From: Chloroflexota bacterium
GTDB taxonomy: Bacteria > Chloroflexota > Anaerolineae > Anaerolineales > UBA11657
Length of the DNA: 12,308 bases
Assembly: GCA_003670425.1 (NCBI GenBank)
Contig: QWRL01000021.1
Location: 7,921-20,228 of the forward strand
Direction of reading: 5' to 3'
Shown: one piece after another, positions 1-6,023 of the stretch
Layout of the letters: each line of letters opens with the position of its first letter
Position numbering within the stretch: the stretch's first letter is position 1
Notes under the pieces: generated by a model
The model's database searches: none
Told to the model about the DNA's origin: nothing
The model's input: the letters and a program-made list of their open reading frames with translations, nothing else
Made by a program: the position numbers and the translations under genes

Positions 1-896
1 CCCTGTCCCGGCTTCGGTAACCACCACCAAACAGCCGTACTCACAGCCCAGCCCCGCCTAGCCCGCGCCTCCCGCGGCGCCCCTCCCCCCGGCCCGCCGC
101 CCCGCGCCCGCCACAAAAAAAACATTGCAACTACCGGCAGCAGCACAATCCCGGACAGTTTGCACATGATTGCAATTCCAATTCCAACGCCAAGCGTGTG
201 GGGCAGCACAGCCGGGCTCAAAATATTGCTGGCGGGCGGCCCGCCAGCTTCGGCGCGCACGGCGCGTGCCACGGCCAGTAACAGCGCTGTGGATACAAAC
301 CACACCGCATTGTCATTGTTCACCGAGGCGCTGATAAACAAAAACATGGGGTTGAATGCAGCCAGTGCGGCAGCCATTAAAGCCAGGCCTTCACGCTGCG
401 GGTACAACTCCAGCGCCAGCTGCCACACCAGCGCAACGGTGCCGGCTCCCAACAGCAGCGAGAAGCCGCGCAGCAAGTACACCGCAAGCGTGGTGCCGTG
501 CCACGGAAAACTCTCGGCGGCACTATGGCGCAGCATATTCGCGTTCACAAGCGTGCCCGGCACACCCGCTTGCGCAAAAGGGTTGTATACATAGCGCGCA
601 GGAAAATCTGCGTCATCCACCCACCGCGTTAGCAACGCGGCCACGGCGTAATACAGCGGCGGCTGGCTGCCCACCTGCCGGTAGCTTGTGCGCACACCCG
701 GCACCTGCACCGGCAAACCGCGCCCATCCGCCAGCTCGCGCACAAAGCCGTAGTGCCACACCTCATCAGACGCCTCAAAAGTTGGCGTGGCAAGTGCGTA
801 TAGCACGCCAGCGCAAATGTAGGCAGCCAATAATAGTGGCAGCGGGCGCAGCAAATTAAATAGGGGACGCGATCGCAGCACGCTGTGCGATGTCAT
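1..896 (-). CDS. GT-C-fold membrane glycosyltransferase (GT39/DUF2142-like), C-terminus cut by window edge
   Basis: Open reading frame of 298 codons from ATG at 896 with no stop before the left edge, so it is partial. Residues 18-36 form a first membrane helix, followed by TPTFEASDEVWH (37-48), whose Asp-Glu pair matches the acidic catalytic site that GT-C lipid-linked-sugar transferases carry after helix 1. SQPPLYY (77-83) and FNPMFLFISASVNND (181-195) are the other landmarks of this family. More helices lie at about 135-160, 170-190, 197-213 and 235-262. By family knowledge these proteins move a sugar from a polyprenyl-phosphate carrier onto an extracytoplasmic acceptor; the acceptor cannot be read here. 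It starts 12 nt after the upstream stop, so it is probably the last gene of the transport operon without a shared function. The final 35 or so residues are Gly/Arg/Pro-rich and doubtful (see findings). A polyisoprenoid mannosyltransferase or an uncharacterised DUF2142 protein is equally possible. Confidence 0.78.
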   Translation of the reverse strand, partial: MTSHSVLRSRPLFNLLRPLPLLLAAYICAGVLYALATPTFEASDEVWHYGFVRELADGRGLPVQVPGVRTSYRQVGSQPPLYYAVAALLTRWVDDADFPARYVYNPFAQAGVPGTLVNANMLRHSAAESFPWHGTTLAVYLLRGFSLLLGAGTVALVWQLALELYPQREGLALMAAALAAFNPMFLFISASVNNDNAVWFVSTALLLAVARAVRAEAGGPPASNILSPAVLPHTLGVGIGIAIMCKLSGIVLLPVVAMFFLWRARGGGPGGGAPREARARRGWAVSTAVWWWLPKPGQ

Positions 897-908
897 GCGC
901 GCAGCGCG

Positions 909-1370
909 CTAACTGCTGCCCGCTTGCGGGCGAATGCCATAACGGCGCAGAGTCTCCGGCCAGAGCAGCCAAGCCAGCCCCAGCAGCGGCTGGAACAACG
1001 GGAAGTAACCGTAGTCCGCGCCAAAGTGGCGCCACACAGTTGCGCCCACCAGCGCCGGATACACAAGGCTCAAGCCACCCACCAGCAGCGTCAGTGCCGT
1101 CTCCAATGCCAGCACCGCCACAGAGAGCCGCCACGCCCAAGCGCGCCGATACACAAACCCGATTGTGGCCAGCAAGTACAGGCAGGCCGCAAGTGCGCTC
1201 AACGCCGGCGGTAAATAATCCGTGACACCAGCTTTGAACAGCAGTTGATAGAGCGCGCGCACGCCGGTGGACAGCGCAAGGATGGGGTAACTGACCGCAA
1301 GAATGCGGCCAAACGCGTCGAGCAGAATGGCATTGATGGCCGGCGGATGCTCGGTCCGCTCAGTTTGCAT
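909..1370 (-). CDS. Small integral membrane protein, four predicted helices, function unknown
   Basis: A 153-residue protein from ATG at 1370 to TAG. It is strongly hydrophobic, with likely membrane helices at about 23-45, 53-74, 80-104 and 122-137, and short charged loops (YRRAWAWR at 74-81, ETLRRYG at 139-145). The N-terminal 20 residues are polar and probably cytoplasmic. No catalytic motif or signal peptide is visible, and I cannot assign a function. It lies 9 nt downstream of the ABC ATPase stop and 12 nt upstream of the glycosyltransferase start, so all are probably cotranscribed. Its length and pairing with a GT39-like gene suggest an accessory membrane protein for that enzyme rather than part of the iron importer, but this is only inference. 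No strong ribosome-binding site precedes the ATG, as expected for translational coupling. Confidence 0.8.
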   Translation of the reverse strand: MQTERTEHPPAINAILLDAFGRILAVSYPILALSTGVRALYQLLFKAGVTDYLPPALSALAACLYLLATIGFVYRRAWAWRLSVAVLALETALTLLVGGLSLVYPALVGATVWRHFGADYGYFPLFQPLLGLAWLLWPETLRRYGIRPQAGSS

Positions 1371-1379
1371 GCGTGCCGC

Positions 1380-2411
1380 TTAGATTGCGAAGTGCGCCAG
1401 CGGGTGGCCCGGCTCTGCCTGCACGCGCACTTGCAAACCGTCCGCCAGCTTGAGCGTATGGGGCTGCAGGCTGTGCACAATGCGGCCCGATGGCAGGCGC
1501 ACACGATAAACGTTGACCGCGCCCCGAAAGCTGCGCCCAAGCACCTTTGCTTTGCTTTGCGGGTCGGCAGCCAAGCTCACATCATCCGCGCGGATAGCCA
1601 CCTCCACGCGCTGGCCCACTGGCAGCGCCACCGGCTGCCGCACTAGCCCAATTTCCGTCTGCAAGCCCTGCTCACTTATCTCTGCGCGAATAAAATCTGC
1701 CTGACCCATAAACTCCGCCACGAAGCGCGTGGAGGGCGCAAAGAACAGTTCTTCCGGCGTGCCCACTTGCTCAAGGCGCCCCGCATTGAACACTGCAATG
1801 CGATCGCCCATGAACAGCGCCTCATCTTGATCGTGCGTTACAAAAATTGCCGTGAGGCGGTTGGCTTTGAGGATGTCGCGAATTTCCGCGCGCACCTGCT
1901 GCCGCAGGCCCGCATCCAAATTGGAGAATGGCTCGTCCAGCAGCAGCACAGCCGGGTGCGGCGCAAGCGCCCGTGCAATCGCCACGCGCTGCTGCTGCCC
2001 GCCGGAGAGCTCATGCGGCATGCGTCCGCCCACACCGCACAATCCCACCACGCGCAGGCCATCTTGCACGCGGGTCTCGCTGGCGCGGCGCTGCACGCCA
2101 AACGCAATATTTTGCGAAACACTTAGATGCGGGAACAAAGCGTAATCCTGAAACACCATGCCCACGCGCCGGTTTTCCGTCGCCACAAAAACTCCATCAC
2201 CGGCAACCGGCTGATTGCCGATTCGGATGGAGCCGGCATCTGGAACTTCCAACCCGGCTATCAAGCGCAAGGTGGTGGTCTTGCCGCAACCGCTTGGCCC
2301 CAGCAGCACCAAGATCTCGCCCTGCTCCACCGCCAGATCCAAATGGTGCACAGCACTGACCACGTCAAAAGACTTGGCCAAGCCGCGGCATTCAACAGCG
2401 AATTCACTCAT
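1380..2411 (-). CDS. fbpC: Fe(III)-type ABC transporter ATP-binding protein
   Basis: A 343-residue ATPase that powers import through the neighbouring permease. The order of motifs is canonical: Walker A GPSGCGKTT (38-46), Q-loop Gln88 in VFQDY, signature LSGGQQQR (135-142), Walker B VLLLDEP (155-161), D-loop SNLD (163-166) and switch His193 in FVTHDQ. Residues from about 235 form the C-terminal TOBE regulatory region, including IRADDV (273-278); this is the usual layout and length for the FbpC/PotA/CysA class. The frame stays open upstream as far as 3137, but that part is out-of-frame permease sequence. ATG 2411 is chosen because MSEFAVECRGLAKSF is the normal N-terminus and the ATG overlaps the permease TGA as ATGA. 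The substrate (ferric iron) is inferred from the binding protein, not from the ATPase itself. Confidence 0.93.
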   Translation of the reverse strand: MSEFAVECRGLAKSFDVVSAVHHLDLAVEQGEILVLLGPSGCGKTTTLRLIAGLEVPDAGSIRIGNQPVAGDGVFVATENRRVGMVFQDYALFPHLSVSQNIAFGVQRRASETRVQDGLRVVGLCGVGGRMPHELSGGQQQRVAIARALAPHPAVLLLDEPFSNLDAGLRQQVRAEIRDILKANRLTAIFVTHDQDEALFMGDRIAVFNAGRLEQVGTPEELFFAPSTRFVAEFMGQADFIRAEISEQGLQTEIGLVRQPVALPVGQRVEVAIRADDVSLAADPQSKAKVLGRSFRGAVNVYRVRLPSGRIVHSLQPHTLKLADGLQVRVQAEPGHPLAHFAI

Positions 2412-4033
2412 TGATATGTTTCGCGCAGGGTGAAAATTGCCAGTGGCACAGAAGAGATCCCAATCAATAATACCGCAGGCAGCGCCGCAGCGGCAAAATA
2501 GGCTTGGGTGACTGCACCCCAAATTGAAGTGGCGAGCGTGCCCATGCCGGGCGGTGCCAAAATCAGGGTTGCCGGCAGCTCCTTCATGGCGGTCAGAAAC
2601 ACGATTGCCAGCGCAGCCAATACGCCGTTGCGCATGAGCGGCAGCGTAATGGAACGCAGCACCTGCGCCGGCGCGCGCCCAAGCGTGCGTCCGGCCTCCA
2701 TCAGGCCCGGGTTCACCCTGCCAAGCGCCGCGCGCAACGCACCAACAGCCCCCCGCCCACACCGGATGAGATAGCCCCCCCGCCGCCGCAACACCGATTG
2801 ATAAATTGCCGGCACATAACGCGCACCAAAGAACACCAGCGCCAGCCCAACAACAATGCCCGGCAGCGCAAACGCCGCGTAAGCAACCCGCTCCAGCAGC
2901 CGGCCGCTGCCCGAGCGCTGCCGCCCCGCCAGCAGTACCAGCGGCAGCGCACCCAGCAGCGCCAGTGGCGCTGCAACCAAACACACAAACACGGAGTTGC
3001 CAGTTGCGCTCCAAAGCGCCGGCATTGGTGTGCCCAACGCCAGGCCGCGCACCAGCCAAAACAGCAAAACGGCCGCGGGCATGCCAACACCCAGCAGCGC
3101 CACTGCTGCGCAAAACAGCAGTGCCGGCCAGCGCCACGGCCCAAGGCGCACCATCATTGGCTTGCGCTTGGCAGCCGCATGCCCGCGATGGTAGCGCGCA
3201 CGGCCGCGCGTGTTCAACTCCAGTGCCTGCAATCCCACAGTGAGCGCCACCAGCATCAGCGCCAGCACCGCTGCACCAGTGCGGTCAAAAGCAGCCTGAT
3301 ATTGGATGTAGATGACGCGCGTGAAAGTGCCAAAGCGCATGACGGACACTGCGCCGAAATCCCGCAGTGTATAAAGCGCTGCGAGCAAGCCACCGCCTGC
3401 CAGTGCGGGGCGCAGCAACGGCAGCGTGATGCGCACAAATGTGCGCCAGGGAGTCAACCCCAAACTGCGCCCGGCTTCCTCCAGCGCAGGGTCCATAGTA
3501 AGCAGCGCAGCCCGCACCGTCAGCAGCAGGTATGGATAGCACAGCAGAGTGAGCGCCAGCAATGCTCCGGGGAATCCTTCAATATCCGGCAGCCGCTCAA
3601 CACCCAACGGCTGAAGCAACTGCTGCAGCAAACCGCGTGGACCCAGCACTGAAACCAGCAAGTACGCAAAAATGTAACTTGGGATTACGAGCGGCAGCGC
3701 TGTCAGCACCGCCCACATCTTGCGCAGCGGCAAGTCTGTGCGTGTGGTGAGCCACGCCAGCGGCACGGCCAATATCGCGCTGGCCAGTGGCACCGCCAGC
3801 GCCAGTGCCGCAGAGCGCGCCAGCACCCGCATAGTTCGCGCCTCAACCAAAAGCTGCAGTGCCGCCGGGCCCGCTTCGCTGGCGCGCACCACCAGATAAA
3901 TCAGCGGCAAGAGAACCAGACTAAGCACACCGGCTGCTGCCCCGCGCAACAACCAGCGCCCGCCACTCGCCCGCCAAAAACTCTGCGGGCGTGCAAACGT
4001 CGGCTGGATTGAGCTGCGCCGCTGGTCGGGCAT
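2408..4033 (-). CDS. fbpB: Fe(III) ABC transporter permease, two fused membrane domains
   Basis: A 541-residue inner-membrane permease with two homologous halves, as in FbpB/SfuB-type ferric importers (usually about 500-560 residues). Each half has an EAA-type coupling loop that contacts the ATPase: EAGRSLG (186-192) followed by ITLPLLRP, and EAGRTLG (446-452) followed by ITLPLMRN. KELPATLIL (484-492) is a family landmark in the second half. About twelve helices are expected. The stop of the binding protein and this start overlap as GTGATG, so translation begins at GTG 4036 (4-nt overlap) or ATG 4033 (TGATG); ATG is chosen. The end overlaps the ATPase start by 4 nt. Residues 415-428 carry LRRRGG and RCGRG where the family has a hydrophobic helix; this may be a sequencing artefact (see findings). 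Confidence 0.92.
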   Translation of the reverse strand: MPDQRRSSIQPTFARPQSFWRASGGRWLLRGAAAGVLSLVLLPLIYLVVRASEAGPAALQLLVEARTMRVLARSAALALAVPLASAILAVPLAWLTTRTDLPLRKMWAVLTALPLVIPSYIFAYLLVSVLGPRGLLQQLLQPLGVERLPDIEGFPGALLALTLLCYPYLLLTVRAALLTMDPALEEAGRSLGLTPWRTFVRITLPLLRPALAGGGLLAALYTLRDFGAVSVMRFGTFTRVIYIQYQAAFDRTGAAVLALMLVALTVGLQALELNTRGRARYHRGHAAAKRKPMMVRLGPWRWPALLFCAAVALLGVGMPAAVLLFWLVRGLALGTPMPALWSATGNSVFVCLVAAPLALLGALPLVLLAGRQRSGSGRLLERVAYAAFALPGIVVGLALVFFGARYVPAIYQSVLRRRGGYLIRCGRGAVGALRAALGRVNPGLMEAGRTLGRAPAQVLRSITLPLMRNGVLAALAIVFLTAMKELPATLILAPPGMGTLATSIWGAVTQAYFAAAALPAVLLIGISSVPLAIFTLRETYQ

Positions 4034-5091
4034 CACTCCAGTGCGCCCACTTCTTTCAATAATTTGATAGTGCCCCGCGTGTCAGTCAGGTCGCTGACGC
4101 CCACAGCAGCGCTGTTCAAACTGGAAAGCGGCTGCAGGCCGGCTGCAATCTCCACACCCGTAATCACAGGGTATTCAAAAGTTTCCTGCGCAAAGTAGCG
4201 CTGCGCCTCGGGCTCAAGCAAATATTCGATGAAGCGCTGCGCATTCGCAGCGTTCGGGGCGGTTGCCAGTTTGCCAACACCCGCCACCATCACCAGCGAG
4301 CCCGGCCCGCCACCGGGCAAAAAGTAATTTGCCGCTGCCAATTGGACACCCTCTTCTTTGCTTATTTGCAGCAGGTAATAGTGGTTTGCAAACCCCACTT
4401 CAACTTCACCACTTGCAACGGCCTGCACCAGCGGCGTGTTCTTGGGGTACTCTTTGGCATTGTTGGCAATGATTGCCGTCAGCCAGCTGCGGGTTTTGTC
4501 CTCGCCCCACAGTTTGCGCATGGCGGTCACCATCACTTGAAAAGAGCCATTGGCCGGCGCCCACCCAATGCGCCCCCGCCACTGCGGCTCCGTGAAGCCC
4601 CAAATGTCCGCAGGCAGATCAGCCGGTTGCACCTTGTTGGTGTTGTACACCACCACGCGCGCCCGGCCAGAGACACCCACCCAGTCACCACGCGGAGACT
4701 GAAAATTAGCGCCAACGGCAGCAAGCGTTGACTGCGGCAGCGCAGCTAACATGTTGGCAGCTGCAACTGCACCGAGCCCGCCGGGGTCTTGCGCCCAGAA
4801 CACATCGGCCGGGGACCGGCTGCCCTCCTCGAGCAGCGTTGCCGCCAACTCAGCCGTGCTACCGTACTTCACTTTGACCGCTAAGCCAGTTGCTGTCGTG
4901 AATTTCACCAACAGCGGTGCCACCAAACTTTCTTCCCGGCCGGAATACAGCACTACTTCCCCGCCAATCCCCTGCCCGGCTTGAGGCGCGCTGCTAACTG
5001 CTGCCGCTGGCTGCGCCGTCGCCCCATTCGGTGTGCATCCAGCCAGCAACACGCCAGCCAAAAAAATCGCTCTAAAATACTTCCAGTCCAT
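4033..5091 (-). CDS. fbpA: Fe(III) ABC transporter substrate-binding lipoprotein
   Basis: A 352-residue extracytoplasmic solute-binding protein. The N-terminus is a lipoprotein signal: basic/hydrophobic segment, then lipobox LLAGC with the lipidated Cys at 19 and a Pro/Ala/Ser linker to about 45. The mature domain starts VVLYSGREESL (46-56), then YGSTAELAATLLEEG (76-90) and DVFWAQDPG (96-104), typical of family 1 ferric-binding proteins. NHYYLLQ (236-242) supplies the paired tyrosines (238-239) that coordinate Fe(III) in FbpA. The His ligand known from Haemophilus FbpA is not seen near the N-terminus. ATG 5091 is chosen because it places the signal peptide correctly; an in-frame upstream ATG at 5127 would add a charged stretch. 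An AGGAG lies 13 nt upstream. It is the first gene of the operon and faces a DtxR regulator. Confidence 0.93.
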   Translation of the reverse strand: MDWKYFRAIFLAGVLLAGCTPNGATAQPAAAVSSAPQAGQGIGGEVVLYSGREESLVAPLLVKFTTATGLAVKVKYGSTAELAATLLEEGSRSPADVFWAQDPGGLGAVAAANMLAALPQSTLAAVGANFQSPRGDWVGVSGRARVVVYNTNKVQPADLPADIWGFTEPQWRGRIGWAPANGSFQVMVTAMRKLWGEDKTRSWLTAIIANNAKEYPKNTPLVQAVASGEVEVGFANHYYLLQISKEEGVQLAAANYFLPGGGPGSLVMVAGVGKLATAPNAANAQRFIEYLLEPEAQRYFAQETFEYPVITGVEIAAGLQPLSSLNSAAVGVSDLTDTRGTIKLLKEVGALE

Positions 5092-5104
5092 TGTGATAAA
5101 AGTT

Positions 5105-5109
5105 CTCCT
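5105..5109 (-). promoter_or_regulatory. Ribosome-binding site of the binding-protein gene
   Basis: AGGAG on the minus strand, 13 nt from the ATG at 5091. The spacing is longer than usual, but this is the only good purine-rich match and it favours ATG 5091 over the in-frame upstream ATG at 5127. Confidence 0.5.
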
Positions 5110-5224
5110 GCGTGGTTTGCCACACATTACGGCACCACTATTCACAAGTCTAGGCTCGCCGGTTAACAACCGATCTGCAATTTGGAAACTCTAAAGTTAA
5201 CCATGGTAATTGCGGCCATCCGCA

Positions 5225-5235
5225 GCCTTGCAGGC
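5225..5235. promoter_or_regulatory. Candidate metalloregulator operator (palindrome)
   Basis: GCCTTGCAGGC is a perfect inverted repeat with 4-bp arms and a TGC centre. On the minus strand it reads TTGCCTGCAAGGC, which resembles the TTGCCT...AGGCAA shape of MntR-type boxes from memory of that family. It ends 2 bp before the TATAAT, so a bound protein would block the plus-strand promoter. The arms are short and the match could be chance. Confidence 0.35.
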
Positions 5236-5237
5236 AA

Positions 5238-5248
5238 TATAATATACT
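5238..5248 (+). promoter_or_regulatory. -10 element(s) of the DtxR-family gene
   Basis: TATAAT at 5238-5243 overlaps TATACT at 5243-5248. Either would start transcription roughly 25-35 nt before the ATG at 5282. No TTGACA-like hexamer sits 16-18 bp upstream, so the promoter is weak or needs an activator. Confidence 0.5.
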
Positions 5249-5281
5249 CTGCACTTACATATTACCGAATGAAAAACATCG

Positions 5282-5992
5282 ATGGAAAAATCAACTGACC
5301 AGGCTCCGCGCCGGATGCAGGCGTGCGCCGTTCTAACTGACACAAGACGCGAGTATCTCGCCGAAATATTCCGCTTGGAGCAGCCACAATCCGCACCCGT
5401 GATTGTTTCCGCGCTGGCAGAGCGCCTGCAAGTTTCGCCGCCGGCTGTTGTGAAGATGGTGCAGCGCCTCGAGCGCGAAGGCTTTCTGGAGCGTGAGCCG
5501 TACCGCGGCGTAAACCTCACGGCGGAAGGCCGGCAAGTGGCACTCGGCGCCATCCGGCGCCACCGCTTGATCGAGACATTTCTGGTCAAGGTGATGGGCT
5601 TCACTTGGGACGAAGTGCATGACATGGTGCACTCACTCGAAGGCGCGATCAACACAGCGTTTGAGGACCGCGCCGACGCACTATCCGGCTACCCGACACG
5701 CTGCCCGCACGGTGACCCCATCCCCACCCGCGCCGGGCACATGCCCGAAATGAACGACCAGAGCTTGCTCGATTTTCCAGTGGGCACACGCGGCGACCTG
5801 AGCCGCATCCGCAATCACACGCCGGAACGCCTGCGCTACCTGGGGGAACTCGGCTTGCGGCCGGGTGTGGCACTGGAGATCAAAGGGCGCGCTCCGCTGC
5901 GCGGGCCCGTGCGCCTGCAAGCAGCCGGGCAAGAGCACATTGTGGGCGCAGACCTCGCCCAAGATTTATTCATCGAGAATATCGTGGCGTGA
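5282..5992 (+). CDS. DtxR/MntR-family metal-dependent transcriptional regulator with FeoA/SH3 tail
   Basis: A 236-residue repressor of metal uptake. The N-terminal winged helix includes TDTRREYLAEIF (19-30), recognition-helix region VSPPAVVKMVQRLEREGF (51-68) and wing EPYRGVNLT (72-80). The dimer/metal domain has RRHRLIETFLV (92-102) and WDEVHDMVHSLEGAI (109-123), then CPHGDPIP (141-148). Residues 165-235 form the FeoA/SH3-like C-terminal domain, with LGELGLRPG (187-195). By alignment to DtxR, His94, Glu98 and His113 keep the ancillary metal site. At the primary site Cys102 is His117, Glu105 is Glu120, and His106 is Gly121. No clear Shine-Dalgarno precedes ATG 5282. It is divergent from a ferric importer, its probable target. 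Whether it senses iron or manganese cannot be read. Confidence 0.92.
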   Translation: MEKSTDQAPRRMQACAVLTDTRREYLAEIFRLEQPQSAPVIVSALAERLQVSPPAVVKMVQRLEREGFLEREPYRGVNLTAEGRQVALGAIRRHRLIETFLVKVMGFTWDEVHDMVHSLEGAINTAFEDRADALSGYPTRCPHGDPIPTRAGHMPEMNDQSLLDFPVGTRGDLSRIRNHTPERLRYLGELGLRPGVALEIKGRAPLRGPVRLQAAGQEHIVGADLAQDLFIENIVA

Positions 5993-5994
5993 GA

Positions 5995-6013
5995 CCGCGC
6001 CCGCACGGCGCGG
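5995..6013. terminator. GC-rich hairpin between convergent genes
   Basis: CCGCGCC and GGCGCGG form a perfect 7-bp stem around the 5-nt loop CGCAC, beginning 2 nt after the regulator stop. The downstream plus-strand sequence (ATGGCTTTCGC) is not a real U-tract, so it is at best a weak intrinsic terminator. It sits between the ends of two convergent genes, where a bidirectional terminator would be expected. Confidence 0.45.
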
Positions 6014-6023
6014 ATGGCTTTCG

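Larger units (their letters stand above)
5092..5281. promoter_or_regulatory. Divergent control region between iron importer and DtxR regulator
   Basis: This 190-bp AT-richer stretch separates two divergent starts and must hold promoters for both. Several short inverted repeats are visible: CGGTT-AAC-AACCG (5160-5172), a CCATGG-centred element with partly matched flanks (5197-5210), TGCGG-CCAT-CCGCA (5211-5224) and GCCT-TGC-AGGC (5225-5235). For the plus-strand gene a perfect TATAAT lies at 5238-5243. I could not find a convincing -35 for it, nor a clear promoter for the minus-strand operon. DtxR-family regulators usually bind such divergent regions, so control of the importer by the neighbouring regulator is likely but inferred. 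Confidence 0.6.

Noticed and set aside
160..859. Two plus-strand open frames near the left edge
   Set aside because: Antisense to the glycosyltransferase frame, which shows clear family motifs and membrane helices.
2412..3137. Upstream extension of the ABC ATPase reading frame to 585 residues
   Set aside because: This part is the permease gene read out of frame; it is Gly/Ala/Cys/Trp-rich without motifs, and ATG 2411 gives the normal N-terminus with an ATGA overlap.
2798..3652. Long plus-strand open frame (284 codons)
   Set aside because: Antisense to the permease; Gln/Arg/His-rich composition is typical of a shadow frame in GC-rich DNA.
5269..5298. Nine-codon reading frame (MKNIDGKIN) before and over the DtxR gene start
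   Set aside because: Too short, no ribosome-binding site and no attenuator-like structure; chance is likely.
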